DNA of 32,434 bases from an uncultured Desulfobulbaceae bacterium. GTDB lineage: Bacteria; Desulfobacterota; Desulfobulbia; Desulfobulbales; Desulfocapsaceae. The notes under the pieces were generated by a model. That model made no database searches. It worked only from the letters and a program-made list of their open reading frames with translations, and was not told the origin of the DNA. Below are positions 1-8,792 of this stretch, one piece after another (the first letter of the stretch is position 1; each line of letters opens with the position of its first letter). The stretch covers positions 1 through 32,434 of the forward strand of contig CAITDH010000277.1 in NCBI GenBank assembly GCA_903891045.1, in the 5' to 3' direction. The position numbers were made by a program, and so were the translations under genes.

Positions 1-161
1 CAATACTCAGCTAAAAGTTCTTATGCTCCCCCCCCTGAAATACTCCCGGCTGTGTGGGAATGACATAGCATTATATGCTGCATTACTCCCGCATAGCTGG
101 GAGTCCAGGAAGGTGATAGCTGAGTTTCCTATAGAGGCACAATGATCAATATAGTTCCATA
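1..161. other. Leading intergenic stretch, no gene seen
   Basis: No convincing gene is visible. The stretch holds a small inverted repeat, ACTCCC at 85-90 with GGGAGT at 99-104 (8-nt loop), and the shorter AGCA/TGCT pair around 68-80. There is no T-run after either, so neither is a clear terminator. An ATG at 142 opens only 23 codons before a stop. The composition is AT-rich, like the rest of 1-1236 and unlike the genes that follow. Confidence 0.4.
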
Positions 162-371
162 TTGGCTAAACATGAAAATCACTCAACAATTGACTACCTT
201 AGGATGCAGCTAGCATCCAAAACGATTAGAGAATACTACGATATAACGTGTTGGGATGAGCTGCGTATTAGACTAAGATATTTTGCGGGGTTTTGGCACT
301 ATCTGTTGTTCACAGTGTCCAGCATGGCATATTTCGTCTATGCATCATGGCGATTTTTTACGAGAACATAA
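162..371 (+). CDS. Doubtful small protein with one membrane segment
   Basis: This is a 69-residue ORF that would need a TTG start; no ATG lies in frame upstream and no clear ribosome-binding site precedes it. The N-terminal half is polar and charged. Residues about 45-65 (FWHYLLFTVSSMAYFVYASW) are hydrophobic and aromatic and could form one membrane helix, followed by a basic end. I recognise no family. It sits upstream of the Sel1-repeat gene with a gap of about 70 bp and could be a small membrane protein, or chance coding potential in AT-rich DNA. Conservation of the reading frame in relatives would be the only good support. Confidence 0.25.
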   Translation: MAKHENHSTIDYLRMQLASKTIREYYDITCWDELRIRLRYFAGFWHYLLFTVSSMAYFVYASWRFFTRT

Positions 372-443
372 TAATCGAATAATCGGGTCAACCTCACCAC
401 GGAAAGTTCGGCGGCACTGACGCGTTAAAGGAGGAGATACAAT

Positions 444-1013
444 ATGAAACTTATTTCTATTCTTGGCCTGTTTTGCTCATTAATCATTTTCACGGCACAC
501 CTTTCTCATACTGATGACAAGACGACAGAAATGAACCAGTCATTGAAAGACAGGGCAAACTTAGGGGATGCTAACGCAGCTTTTCAGATTGGCTACTCCT
601 ACGAAAAAGGGCAGGGCGTGAAGAAGAATTTAGTCGAAGCCGTCAAGTGGTATCGCATGGGAGCCGAAAAGGGTGATATGCAAGCGGCGCTAAATTTAGC
701 AGGAATATATTTAAAAGGGGTTGGGGTTAAAAAAAATGAGGAGAAAGCTATAGAACTATACGTACAAGTGGGAAAAAGTGAAACATGGTATGCTCCTTTG
801 GCACGTACATCGCTACTTATATTAGCGAAAGACTATTCCCTGGGCGGAGAAGCATTGAAGCCCAACAAGGATAAAGCTCACGAGTTGTTTGAGCGTCTCT
901 TTGAAGTAGAAACGGCAAATATTGACCGAGGCGAAGCTCAGATGAACGAAGCCGTTGATAAATTTAACAACGCAACAAATGTCCTCCTGAAGATAACCCC
1001 AAAGGATGAATAA
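444..1013 (+). CDS. Exported Sel1-repeat (TPR-like) protein
   Basis: A 189-residue protein starting at an ATG with a strong AAAGGAGG site just upstream. Residues 1-20 are a hydrophobic leader of signal-peptide type, so export to the periplasm is likely. Two Sel1-like repeats follow at about 42-77 and 78-113, with the characteristic pattern of A..LG..Y..G.GV..N...A..WY..A...G. A third, degenerate copy lies near 118-153, with the N.DKA.ELFE end. Sel1 repeats form alpha-solenoids that bind other proteins; no enzyme domain is present and the partner is unknown. The gene stands alone in an AT-rich stretch next to a possible mobile-element remnant, which would fit horizontal acquisition. The family call is firm; the function is open. 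Confidence 0.8.
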   Translation: MKLISILGLFCSLIIFTAHLSHTDDKTTEMNQSLKDRANLGDANAAFQIGYSYEKGQGVKKNLVEAVKWYRMGAEKGDMQAALNLAGIYLKGVGVKKNEEKAIELYVQVGKSETWYAPLARTSLLILAKDYSLGGEALKPNKDKAHELFERLFEVETANIDRGEAQMNEAVDKFNNATNVLLKITPKDE

Positions 1014-1039
1014 ATTATTTGGAAAGAAATTATTGAACA

Positions 1040-1075
1040 AATCGGGTTAAATCGGGATCAGACCACGTTTCCCAT
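1040..1075. repeat. Possible mobile-element end remnant
   Basis: The sequence AATCGGGTTAAATCGGGATC, followed by AGACCACGTTT, resembles the short direct and inverted motifs that I recall near REP-associated tyrosine transposases in related genomes. A weaker partial match, AATCGGGTCAACC, occurs near 381-393 on the other side of the Sel1 gene. No transposase is present. The identification rests on recalled motif similarity and is uncertain. Confidence 0.25.
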
Positions 1076-1236
1076 ACTTTGCGGGGTCCGAAACAGCCTG
1101 CAACACCTTCCCGTAATGGCCGACGAGCCGACAGAATTGGCACTTTCAGCCAAAGAATGCTACCCTATTCTCAGTTATCCTCTATCCTTAAACCTCAGCC
1201 CCAAAAAACTAGACCATCCACCACAAGGAGAGACTC

Positions 1237-2382
1237 ATGTTTGATTTCACCTTTCACAACCCGACCAAGATCATCTTCGGCACTGGCAAGGAAGCCCTGA
1301 TCGGCGCCGAGCTGAACGCTGCCGGAATAACAAAGGTTCTCCTGGTTTATGGCCGCAACTCGGTGATCAAAAGCGGCCTGCTGGAGCGGGTCACGGCCAG
1401 CCTCAAGGCCGGCAATATCAGCTGCAGCCAGTATGGCGGGGTGGACTCCAACCCTCTGATTTCCCATACCAGGGAAGGCGTGGCCCTGGCCAAGCGGGAG
1501 AAGGTGGAGGCGATCCTGGCGGTGGGCGGCGGTTCGGTGCTGGACGAGTCCAAGGCCATCGCCGTGGGCGCCCTGAGCGATACGGATGTCTGGGACTTCT
1601 TTGTCGGCAAGGAGGTTACGCGCGCCCTGCCGGTCTTCACCATCCTGACCCTGGCCGCCACCGGCAGCGAGATGAACGGCAACTCGGTGGTCACAAATGC
1701 CGAGACCCGCCAGAAATACAATATCGCCTCGCCCCATGTCTACCCCAAGGTCTCCATCCTCAACCCGGAGCTGACCCATTCCGTACCCCTCAATTACACG
1801 GCCTACAGCGCCGTGGATGCCATCTGCCATGTCTGCGAGGGCTATTTCACCAAAGAGCCAGGCACCCATCTCCAGGACCGGTTGGTGGAAGGGATCATCA
1901 AGACGGTGATCGAGACCACAGATCTGATCATGGCCGCACCCAGCCACGCCCAGGCGCGCGCCTCCTTCATGTGGACCGCCACCCTGGCCCTCAACGGCCT
2001 GACCCCGGCCGGGGTCGGCGAATACAGCTTTCCCAACCACATGATCGAGCATGCCTTGAGCGCCATCTACAATATCCCGCACGGGGCCGGGCTGTCAATT
2101 GTCATGCCCGCCTGGATGAAGTGGTATCTGGCCAGAAATCGCGGCCAGTTTGAACGGTTCGCCAGGGAGATCTTCGGGCTGGATTCGGGGATAGCAGGGA
2201 TTGGGGCGCTGGAACAGTGGTTTGTGACGATCAAGTCACCGGTGCGTCTGCACGAGGTAAAAATTCCGGCGGCAGACATCAAGGCCATCGCCGAAAACGC
2301 CGAAGGACTGGCCCGCCAATGGGGCATTGGTAACCTCTACCCTCGGGAGACCATAGCCGAGATCCTGAGACTGGCGGTATAA
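1237..2382 (+). CDS. Iron-containing alcohol dehydrogenase (BDH/YqhD-like)
   Basis: A 381-residue group III alcohol dehydrogenase, which interconverts alcohols and aldehydes or ketones in the cytoplasm using NAD(P)H. The N-terminus matches the family pattern (F.F..PT.I.FG.G). The nucleotide-binding GGGS is at 97-100, in AVGGGSVLDESKA, and ATGSE at 141-145. The four metal ligands are visible as D194, H198 (DAICH), H272 (IEHAL) and H282 (IPHGAGLS). Length is normal. The ATG follows AAGGAG at suitable distance. Overall layout is closest to the butanol dehydrogenase/YqhD branch; the true substrate cannot be read from sequence. It is a single gene, convergent with the SulP gene. Base composition becomes clearly more GC-rich here than upstream. 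Confidence 0.93.
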   Translation: MFDFTFHNPTKIIFGTGKEALIGAELNAAGITKVLLVYGRNSVIKSGLLERVTASLKAGNISCSQYGGVDSNPLISHTREGVALAKREKVEAILAVGGGSVLDESKAIAVGALSDTDVWDFFVGKEVTRALPVFTILTLAATGSEMNGNSVVTNAETRQKYNIASPHVYPKVSILNPELTHSVPLNYTAYSAVDAICHVCEGYFTKEPGTHLQDRLVEGIIKTVIETTDLIMAAPSHAQARASFMWTATLALNGLTPAGVGEYSFPNHMIEHALSAIYNIPHGAGLSIVMPAWMKWYLARNRGQFERFAREIFGLDSGIAGIGALEQWFVTIKSPVRLHEVKIPAADIKAIAENAEGLARQWGIGNLYPRETIAEILRLAV

Positions 2383-2399
2383 GAGCAACTTTTACCGCC
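2373..2399. terminator. Weak hairpin at the end of the alcohol dehydrogenase gene
   Basis: A perfect 7-bp inverted repeat, GGCGGTA at 2373-2379 and TACCGCC at 2393-2399, overlaps the stop codon of the alcohol dehydrogenase gene. The 13-nt loop and the lack of a following T-run make it a poor intrinsic terminator. It lies between two convergent genes, where a terminator would be expected. Confidence 0.3.
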
Positions 2400-2528
2400 C
2401 AACCCTGCCCCTTGATGTGGCGGACGCCGCTCCTTTAACAGGTCGGCGCCCGCCCCTTCCCCAACAAACACCCTCTGCTGCTGCCGTTGATACCCGGCAA
2501 CGCCACAAGAGTATCTGGTGGCAACGGC

Positions 2529-4217
2529 TTATTCCTGCACCCCCGTCTGCCCAGACGCCGCCAGATATTTCCTGGCCCCGGCCAGGGCGGCATCGATATT
2601 GCCGAAGATAAACTCCTGGCCGATCTTTTCGGTAAAACGGTTGCGGTCAAGGGAGGCCTGAAGTCGGGGCCGGACGCCGGAGAGGATCAGGGCGGTGCCG
2701 TCCTTACGGGTCTTGGTCAACAGATCCTCCAGGGCCTGTAACGCCGTGGCATCGATGGTCAGGATATGGCGCATCCGCAGGATCAAGACCCTGGCCGGGT
2801 TCTTGACGATGTTCAGGGTATCCTTGAACTGGGTAACGGCGCCGAAGAAAAACGGCCCGTAGATCTCAAACACCTCCACCCCCTTGGGCACCTCGCGGGT
2901 GGCGATGGCCAGGGCGTCCTCCTTGCCGTACTCCTCGTTCAGTTCATTGGTGATATTGCGCACCTCGGTGACCTGGGCCATACGGTTCATGAAGAGCAGG
3001 GCGGAGAGGACAACGCCGGTCTGGATGGCCACGGTCAGATCGACAAAAACCGTGAGGAAAAAGGTGCTGAGCATCACCAGGATATCCGACTTGGAGGCGC
3101 GGAACAGCTTGACGAAATGACGCCATTCGCTCATGTGGAAGGCGACCACCAGCAGGATCGCGGCCAGGGTGGGCATGGGAATGAGCACCGCCCAGCGGCC
3201 GAAAAGCAGCAGGATCAGGAGCAGGGTAATGGCATGGACCATGCCGGCCACCGGGGTACGGCCACCGTTCTTGATGTTGGTCGCGGTCCGGGCGATGGCG
3301 CCGGTGGCCGGAATCCCGCCGAAGAAGGGCACGGCGATGTTGGCGACCCCCTGGGCCACCAGCTCCATGTTGGAGCGGTGGCGCATCCCGGTCATACCAT
3401 CGGCAACCACCGCAGACAGCAGTGACTCAATGGCGCCGAGCAGGGCGATGGTCAGGGCCGGCGAGATCAACTGCGGCAGCATGGCCCAATCGAGGTGGGG
3501 CAGCCGCGGCATGGGCAGCATGCTGGGCACACTGCCGAACTGGGAACCGATGGTCGCCACCGGCAGACCAAGAAAATGGACCATCCCGGTGCCCACGAGG
3601 ATGGCGATGATGGAGCCGGGCACCTTCCTGGTCACCTTGCCCCAGAAGACAATGATCAGCAGCGAGATCACGCCCACCAGCAGGGCTGAGAGATTGAGGG
3701 TATCGGCATGGTGGGCGTAGTCCATAATCTTGTGGATAAACTCGCCGGACAGCGCAGGGATGGTCAGCCCGAAAAAATCCTTGATCTGGGTGGTGGCGAT
3801 GATCAGGGCGATGCCGCTGGTGAACCCCACGGTCATGGGATAGGGGATGAATTTGATCACCGCCCCCATCCGGGCCAGACCCATGGCGACCAAGAGTACC
3901 CCGGCCATCAAGGTGGCCATTGCCAGGCCGTCATAACCGAACTTGCTGACGATGCCGAAGACCACGACGATAAAGGCGCCGGTAGGCCCGCCGATCTGCA
4001 CCCGGCTGCCGCTCAAAAGCGAGATGAGAAAGCCGGCGATGATGGCGGTGAAGATCCCCTGCTCCGGCTTAACCCCCGAGGCAATGGCAAAGGCGATGGC
4101 CAGGGGCAGGGCGACGATGCCGACCAGAAGACCGGCCATAATCTCGCGGCCCAGCTGCTTGCGGTCGCAACCATCCTTGATACAGGAAAAAAACTCAGGA
4201 ACCAAACGGGTGCTCAT
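2529..4217 (-). CDS. SulP-family anion transporter with STAS domain
   Basis: A 562-residue inner-membrane secondary transporter of the SulP (SLC26) family. The membrane part, about 25-415, contains many hydrophobic helices, with the family signatures GGPTGA at 76-81 and GAIESLLSAVVAD at 261-273. A cytoplasmic STAS domain follows at about 443-555, including the IDATALQALEDLL stretch. The family carries sulfate, bicarbonate, dicarboxylates or other anions, so sulfate uptake is attractive in a sulfur-metabolising anaerobe but is not proven. Length is typical. The ATG is preceded by GGAGG on the minus strand. It is a single gene, divergent from the nth-xth fusion with a 375-bp gap. Confidence 0.92.
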   Translation of the reverse strand: MSTRLVPEFFSCIKDGCDRKQLGREIMAGLLVGIVALPLAIAFAIASGVKPEQGIFTAIIAGFLISLLSGSRVQIGGPTGAFIVVVFGIVSKFGYDGLAMATLMAGVLLVAMGLARMGAVIKFIPYPMTVGFTSGIALIIATTQIKDFFGLTIPALSGEFIHKIMDYAHHADTLNLSALLVGVISLLIIVFWGKVTRKVPGSIIAILVGTGMVHFLGLPVATIGSQFGSVPSMLPMPRLPHLDWAMLPQLISPALTIALLGAIESLLSAVVADGMTGMRHRSNMELVAQGVANIAVPFFGGIPATGAIARTATNIKNGGRTPVAGMVHAITLLLILLLFGRWAVLIPMPTLAAILLVVAFHMSEWRHFVKLFRASKSDILVMLSTFFLTVFVDLTVAIQTGVVLSALLFMNRMAQVTEVRNITNELNEEYGKEDALAIATREVPKGVEVFEIYGPFFFGAVTQFKDTLNIVKNPARVLILRMRHILTIDATALQALEDLLTKTRKDGTALILSGVRPRLQASLDRNRFTEKIGQEFIFGNIDAALAGARKYLAASGQTGVQE

Positions 4218-4592
4218 CAGACAAATCCCTCCACAATACTCTCCAGTAGCGCCGGGTAGATATCAGAAGGTCGGGGGGCTTTACGCGAGGAACAAGCGCA
4301 GGGTAAAAGCAGGGCCAGGTGATAGGTACCCGACGGACAACAGCCATGCACGTCAGGCAGAAGGCGACAAGGATTCCACCTTGTCGCCAGGCCATAACCA
4401 TAGAAAATCAAACGGGAATTTGCAAGAAAAAAATCGACCAATGGCCTTCCGGTATTGCCGGCCAACTGTCCATACTTGCCAGAAACAAAACAAAGGGTAT
4501 TGCCTATTTATTGAAAAGAGAGGAAAAGGTATTCGACAGTTGCAACAAAAACCCGGAACAGGAAGATCAATTTTCACCCTTTCAACCCGCCC
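4218..4592. other. Divergent intergenic region between SulP and nth-xth
   Basis: This 375-bp stretch must carry the promoters of both divergent genes. I see no coding gene in it. Its main structure is the 10-bp inverted repeat at 4363-4388, listed separately. The part close to the fusion gene (4490-4590) is AT-rich, but I could not pick out a convincing -35/-10 pair. No strong ribosome-binding site precedes the nth-xth ATG. Confidence 0.5.
4363..4388. repeat. Perfect 10-bp inverted repeat, candidate operator or hairpin
   Basis: GGCGACAAGG at 4363-4372 is matched by CCTTGTCGCC at 4379-4388 with a 6-nt loop. It lies about 145 bp upstream of the SulP start and 205 bp upstream of the nth-xth start. 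No T-run follows on either strand, so an operator or a transcript hairpin is more likely than a terminator. Confidence 0.45.
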
Positions 4593-6038
4593 ATGCCTTT
4601 CGACATTGAACACGCCTTACAGATCCTGGAACAGGAGGTGCGGAACTACCAGGTCCCGGTAGTCGACCTGATTGCCGTGCAGTCCCATGACCCCTTCAAG
4701 GTTCTGGTGGCGACCATCCTCTCGGCCCGGACCAGAGATGAGGTGACCGCCCAGGCCGCCGCCCGCCTCTTTGCCAAGGCCCCTACCCCTCAGGCCCTGG
4801 CCGCCCTCGACGAAAAGAGCCTGCAACAGCTCATCTATCCGGTGGGATTCTACAAAAACAAGGCCCGCTATCTGGCCGCCCTGCCTGCAGAGCTGGAAAA
4901 AGAATTCGGGTCTCAGGTGCCAAGCGAGATCGAGCAACTCATTGCCTTACCGGGCGTGGGCCGGAAGACCGCCAATCTGGTTCGCGCCCAGGGGTTTGGC
5001 CAGCCGGCTATCTGTGTCGACACCCATGTCCACCGGATCATGAACATCTGGGGCTATGTGCAGACCGCAAACCCCTTGCAAACCGAGATGGCCCTGCGGG
5101 AAAAGCTCCCTGAGCAGTACTGGATCCGAGTCAACTCCCTGCTGGTGGCCTTTGGCCAGGGAACCTGCCGGCCGGTGGGTCCGCACTGTGAGAGCTGCGT
5201 CCTTACCCCCCTCTGTCCCCGGATCGGCGTGACCCCAAGAAAACTCAAGCTGACACGACCCGAAAAACAATCAGGAATCAAGAGGATGATCTCCTGGAAT
5301 GTCAATGGACTGCGTGCTGTGGCCAAAAACGGCTTCACCGATATCGTAGCCGAACTGGCCCCGGATATCCTGGCCCTCCAGGAGATCAAGGCCTCCCCTG
5401 AACAATTACCGGACTCGGTGCGGGAGCTAGCCGGATTTACCGGCTATTTCCATCCTGCCCACAAAAAAGGCTACTCAGGGGTGGCCATTTACAGCCGGGT
5501 GCCGGCAGACAAAGTCTATCATGGCATTGGCGACCCTCGCTTTGACGAAGAAGGGCGGGTTCTGACCCTGGAGTTTGGCGATTTCTATTTCGTGAACTGC
5601 TATTTCCCCAACTCCCGCCACGACCTGAGCAGGTTAGACCTCAAACAGGAATTCAATCACGCACTGCAGGGGTTTGTGGAAGGGTTGGCCCGTACGAAAT
5701 CGGTGGTGGTCTGCGGTGATTTCAATGTCGCCCATACCGAAAGAGACCTGGCCAACCCTGAGGCCAATATGAAGAATGCCGGGTTTACACCGGAAGAACG
5801 GCAATGGATGGATGCGTATATCGAGGGGGGATGGGTGGACACCTTCCGACACTACAATCAGGAGCCCGGCCACTATTCGTGGTGGAGTTACCGCAGCAAT
5901 GCCCGCGAACGGAATATCGGCTGGCGCATTGACTATTTCTTTGTTGATCACGCCAGCAGAAAACGAATAGTTGGCGCTGACATCCTGGCTGACATCCAGG
6001 GCTCAGACCACTGCCCCATAGCCCTGGACTTCAAGTAA
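4593..6038 (+). CDS. nth-xth: Fused endonuclease III - exodeoxyribonuclease III
   Basis: One 481-residue frame holds two complete base-excision-repair enzymes. Residues 1-215 are endonuclease III, a DNA glycosylase/AP lyase: helix-hairpin-helix LPGVGRKTA at 119-127, catalytic K125 and D143 (VDTHVHR), and the [4Fe-4S] ligands C192, C199, C202 and C208 with exact C-x6-C-x2-C-x5-C spacing. Residues 231-481 are an exonuclease III/AP endonuclease: N236 and N238 (WNVNG), E264 (LQEIK), Y337, D376 and N378 (GDFN), D447, and D472/H473 (SDH). Only about 16 residues link them, and the usual ExoIII start is replaced by KRMISWNVNG, so the fusion is seamless. The two activities are sequential: base removal and strand nicking, then 3'-end cleaning. 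A single-gene transcript is likely. Internal initiation at M232 could also give free ExoIII. Confidence 0.93.
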   Translation: MPFDIEHALQILEQEVRNYQVPVVDLIAVQSHDPFKVLVATILSARTRDEVTAQAAARLFAKAPTPQALAALDEKSLQQLIYPVGFYKNKARYLAALPAELEKEFGSQVPSEIEQLIALPGVGRKTANLVRAQGFGQPAICVDTHVHRIMNIWGYVQTANPLQTEMALREKLPEQYWIRVNSLLVAFGQGTCRPVGPHCESCVLTPLCPRIGVTPRKLKLTRPEKQSGIKRMISWNVNGLRAVAKNGFTDIVAELAPDILALQEIKASPEQLPDSVRELAGFTGYFHPAHKKGYSGVAIYSRVPADKVYHGIGDPRFDEEGRVLTLEFGDFYFVNCYFPNSRHDLSRLDLKQEFNHALQGFVEGLARTKSVVVCGDFNVAHTERDLANPEANMKNAGFTPEERQWMDAYIEGGWVDTFRHYNQEPGHYSWWSYRSNARERNIGWRIDYFFVDHASRKRIVGADILADIQGSDHCPIALDFK

Positions 6039-6082
6039 AAACGATCGTCCTGGAAATTTTCTGCCCACAAACGATCGTTTTT
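6037..6082. terminator. Bidirectional terminator between nth-xth and lgt
   Basis: A perfect 12-bp inverted repeat pairs AAAAACGATCGT at 6037-6048 with ACGATCGTTTTT at 6071-6082, with a 22-nt loop. The arms end in A and T runs, so it can work in both directions. The stop codons of both convergent genes (TAA at 6036-6038, and lgt TAA at 6081-6083) lie partly inside the arms. The GC part of the stem is short, so strength is uncertain. Confidence 0.7.
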
Positions 6083-6878
6083 ACCTGGCCTGCCGCCGCC
6101 AGAAAACAAGCCAGAGCGACAGACCGCTGACAATCATCAGGCTGCTGAGCAGCTGGCCCATAGTCAGCAGACCAAAGAGAAAGCCGAGCTGCGGATCCGG
6201 CTCCCGCACCGTTTCCACGAGAAACCGGAACAGACCGTAGCAGATGAGGAAGAGAAAAACCATACTCCCATGCGGCCAGCGGGGACTGCCCTGCCAAGGC
6301 CTGTATTTCTGTGACCAGAGGATAGAGAAAAGCACGACCCCTTCAAGAAACATCTCATAGAGCTGTGAGGGGTGTCGGGCCAGAAGACCGCCGCCGGGAA
6401 AGATCATCCCCCAGGGGAAATCGGTGACCCGGCCATAGAGCTCGCCATTGATAAAATTGCCCAGCCTGCCGAAGCCCAGCCCAATGGGCACGGTCACCAC
6501 ATAGATATCCGCGACCTTCCAGTAGTCCAGTTTCGTTTTCCGCAGATAGAACCAGCCACCCACCAGCACCCCAATACAGGCACCATGGAACGACATGCCG
6601 CCGGTCCAGGTTGCTGGAATTTCCAGGGGGTGATGCAGGTAATAGGAGAAATTGTAAAACAGGACATAGCCCAGACGGCCCCCGAGCACCACCGAGAGGA
6701 TGAGCGCCAGATTCAGATTCTCAAAATACGCCTCCAGCTCCTGGTAAGCAAAGAGCCGGATCTGCCGGCGCACCAGGAAATAACTGGCCATAAACCCGAG
6801 CACATACATCAGGCCGTACCAGCGGACATGCAAGGGGCCAATGGAAAAAAGAACCGGATCGATATTGGGGAAAGTCAT
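6081..6878 (-). CDS. lgt: Prolipoprotein diacylglyceryl transferase
   Basis: A 265-residue multi-pass inner-membrane enzyme that moves diacylglycerol from phosphatidylglycerol to the lipobox cysteine of prolipoproteins, the first step of lipoprotein maturation. The family signature GRLGNFINGELYGR is at about 137-150. Family-conserved Y21 (RWYGLMY) and H98 (GGMSFHG) are present, and about seven hydrophobic helices can be seen. I chose the ATG at 6878 because M-T-F-P-N-I-D-P matches the usual Lgt start; a TTG two codons upstream (6884) is possible. It is the last gene of a minus-strand operon, 12 bp after the mnmG stop. A substrate is encoded in the window: the lipoprotein at 17076-17714. Confidence 0.96.
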   Translation of the reverse strand: MTFPNIDPVLFSIGPLHVRWYGLMYVLGFMASYFLVRRQIRLFAYQELEAYFENLNLALILSVVLGGRLGYVLFYNFSYYLHHPLEIPATWTGGMSFHGACIGVLVGGWFYLRKTKLDYWKVADIYVVTVPIGLGFGRLGNFINGELYGRVTDFPWGMIFPGGGLLARHPSQLYEMFLEGVVLFSILWSQKYRPWQGSPRWPHGSMVFLFLICYGLFRFLVETVREPDPQLGFLFGLLTMGQLLSSLMIVSGLSLWLVFWRRQAR

Positions 6879-6890
6879 TGGCAAGCCTAC

Positions 6891-8792
6891 CTACTTCTTC
6901 TTTTCCATTTTTTTCAGATGAACCTGGAGGACGGAAATCGCCGCCGGGGTAATGCCTGAGATCCGTGAGGCCTGACCAAGAGAGGCGGGACGCACCGTGG
7001 TCAATTTCTGCACCACCTCATTGGAAAGACCAGCCAGCCCTTTATATTCCATGCCTTCCGGCAGGACCATCGCCTCCATCTTTTTGAATCGATCTACCTG
7101 TTCCTGCTGGCGCTGGATGTAGCCATGGAACTTGATCTGCAACTGGATCTCATCCCGGACCGATGACCCGGCCAGTTGCTGGACACGCCCCTGGTTCTCC
7201 GCGTCCATGGGCAAGCGCACCAGTTGCTCCAGCCCCAGTTCAGGACGACGCAGGAGTTCAGCAAGCGACATCTTCTGTTTGAGCTCAACGCTCCCCTGGG
7301 CCAGCAAGGCCTCATTGATCGCTTTATCCGGCTTGACCTGGATGGATTCAAGCAGAAGCACACCCTGCTCAATAGCGGTCTGTTTTCCTCTGTATCGTTG
7401 ATACGCCTTTTCATCCAGCAGACCGATATCATGGCCGATCTGGCAGAGACGGGTATCGGCGTTATCCTCGCGCAACAGCAATCGGTATTCGGCCCGCGAG
7501 GTAAAGAGCCGGTACGGCTCTTTGGTGCCGCAGGTGACCAGATCATCAATAAGCACCCCAATATAGGCCTGGGAGCGGTCGAGGATAAGGGGCGCCTGAT
7601 CCCTGACATGATGAACAGCATTGATCGCCGCCATCAAACCCTGGGCAGCGGCCTCCTCATAGCCGGAAGTGCCGTTGATCTGTCCGGCCAAAAACAGACC
7701 GCGGATCCGTTTGGTCTCAAGCGATGGTTTGAGCTCCAAGGGATCCACGTAGTCATATTCAATGGCGTAACCGGGACGGATGATCCGGGCCTGCTCCAGC
7801 CCTTTGATGCTCTGGATCATAGCCACCTGAGTGGCCAAGGGCAGACTGGTGGGCAGACCATTAGGATAAACCTCGGTGGTATCAAGCCCCTCCGGCTCCA
7901 GAAAGACCTGATGACGATCTTTTTCCGGGAAGCGCATGACCTTGTCCTCAATCGAGGGACAATATCTGGCCCCAATCCCTTCAATAATCCCGGTGTACAT
8001 GGGAGACTTGTCGATGCCTGCCCGGATAATGGCATGGGTCTGGCTATTGGTATAGGTGATATAACAAGGCCGCTGCGGCAGAGCATACTCCCCTCTATTA
8101 TCAAAGGAAAAATGGACGGGCGGCTGATCGCTGTGCTGAATTTCCAGTTCGGAGTAATTGATACTGCCGGCGGCAATCCGCGGCACCGTTCCCGTCTTCA
8201 TCCGCCCCACCCGAAACCCGGCCTCCTTGAACCATCGGGCCAGACTGGTTGAGGGGCTATCCCCCATACGGCCGGCCGGAAAATGTTTGAGGCCCACATG
8301 GATCAGACCGTTGAGGAAGGTGCCGGTGGCCACCACCACGGCCTTCACCCGGATCTCTTCCTCAAGCGAGGTGACAAGCCCGCAGATCCGGCCATCTTCC
8401 ACCAACAGCGAATCGACCACGGCCTGGCGGATCTCCAAATTTTCCTGATTCTCGAGAATGGACTTCATCCGCAGACGATAGAGCAGGCGATCAGCCTGGG
8501 CCCGGGAAGAACGAACGGCAGGTCCCTTGCTGGTATTGAGACGGCGGAACTGAATAGAGGTGGCATCAATATTCCTGGCCATTTCACCACCCAAGGCATC
8601 AATCTCCCGCACCAGATGCCCCTTGGCCAAACCGCCAATGGCCGGGTTACAGGACATGGCGCCAATGGTATCGACATTGATGACCACGACCAAGGTCTTG
8701 CACCCCATTCTGGCGGCAGCGAGGGCAGCCTCACAACCGGCATGGCCGGCGCCAATCACGGCGACATCATAGGTGTTTATTTCTTGTGACAT
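6891..8792 (-). CDS. mnmG: tRNA U34 carboxymethylaminomethyl modification enzyme MnmG (GidA)
   Basis: A 633-residue FAD enzyme that, with MnmE, installs the (carboxymethyl)aminomethyl group at the wobble uridine of certain tRNAs. The FAD-binding [13 protein letters not shown] is at 11-23, followed by the family stretch [25 protein letters not shown]. The C-terminal helical GidA domain is complete. I chose the ATG at 8792 rather than the frame's first start at 8837. It has GGAG five bases upstream and gives the usual N-terminus, [16 protein letters not shown]; the upstream part only overlaps the preceding gene. It overlaps the methyltransferase by 16 bp, which suggests translational coupling. 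The partner mnmE lies in the divergent operon. Confidence 0.97.
   Translation of the reverse strand: MSQEINTYDVAVIGAGHAGCEAALAAARMGCKTLVVVINVDTIGAMSCNPAIGGLAKGHLVREIDALGGEMARNIDATSIQFRRLNTSKGPAVRSSRAQADRLLYRLRMKSILENQENLEIRQAVVDSLLVEDGRICGLVTSLEEEIRVKAVVVATGTFLNGLIHVGLKHFPAGRMGDSPSTSLARWFKEAGFRVGRMKTGTVPRIAAGSINYSELEIQHSDQPPVHFSFDNRGEYALPQRPCYITYTNSQTHAIIRAGIDKSPMYTGIIEGIGARYCPSIEDKVMRFPEKDRHQVFLEPEGLDTTEVYPNGLPTSLPLATQVAMIQSIKGLEQARIIRPGYAIEYDYVDPLELKPSLETKRIRGLFLAGQINGTSGYEEAAAQGLMAAINAVHHVRDQAPLILDRSQAYIGVLIDDLVTCGTKEPYRLFTSRAEYRLLLREDNADTRLCQIGHDIGLLDEKAYQRYRGKQTAIEQGVLLLESIQVKPDKAINEALLAQGSVELKQKMSLAELLRRPELGLEQLVRLPMDAENQGRVQQLAGSSVRDEIQLQIKFHGYIQRQQEQVDRFKKMEAMVLPEGMEYKGLAGLSNEVVQKLTTVRPASLGQASRISGITPAAISVLQVHLKKMEKKK

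Noticed and set aside
1195-2082. Long minus-strand frame over the alcohol dehydrogenase gene
   Set aside because: It is the antisense shadow of a well-supported gene; its translation is Gly/His/Asp-rich without family features.
3708-4259. Long plus-strand frame over the SulP gene
   Set aside because: Repetitive Gly/Asp/His composition, antisense to a clear transporter, no ribosome-binding site.
5270-5300. Nth-ExoIII junction as a sequencing frameshift
   Set aside because: Both halves stay in the same frame with a sensible linker and intact conserved residues right up to the junction; no indel is needed to explain it, although read-level proof is not available.
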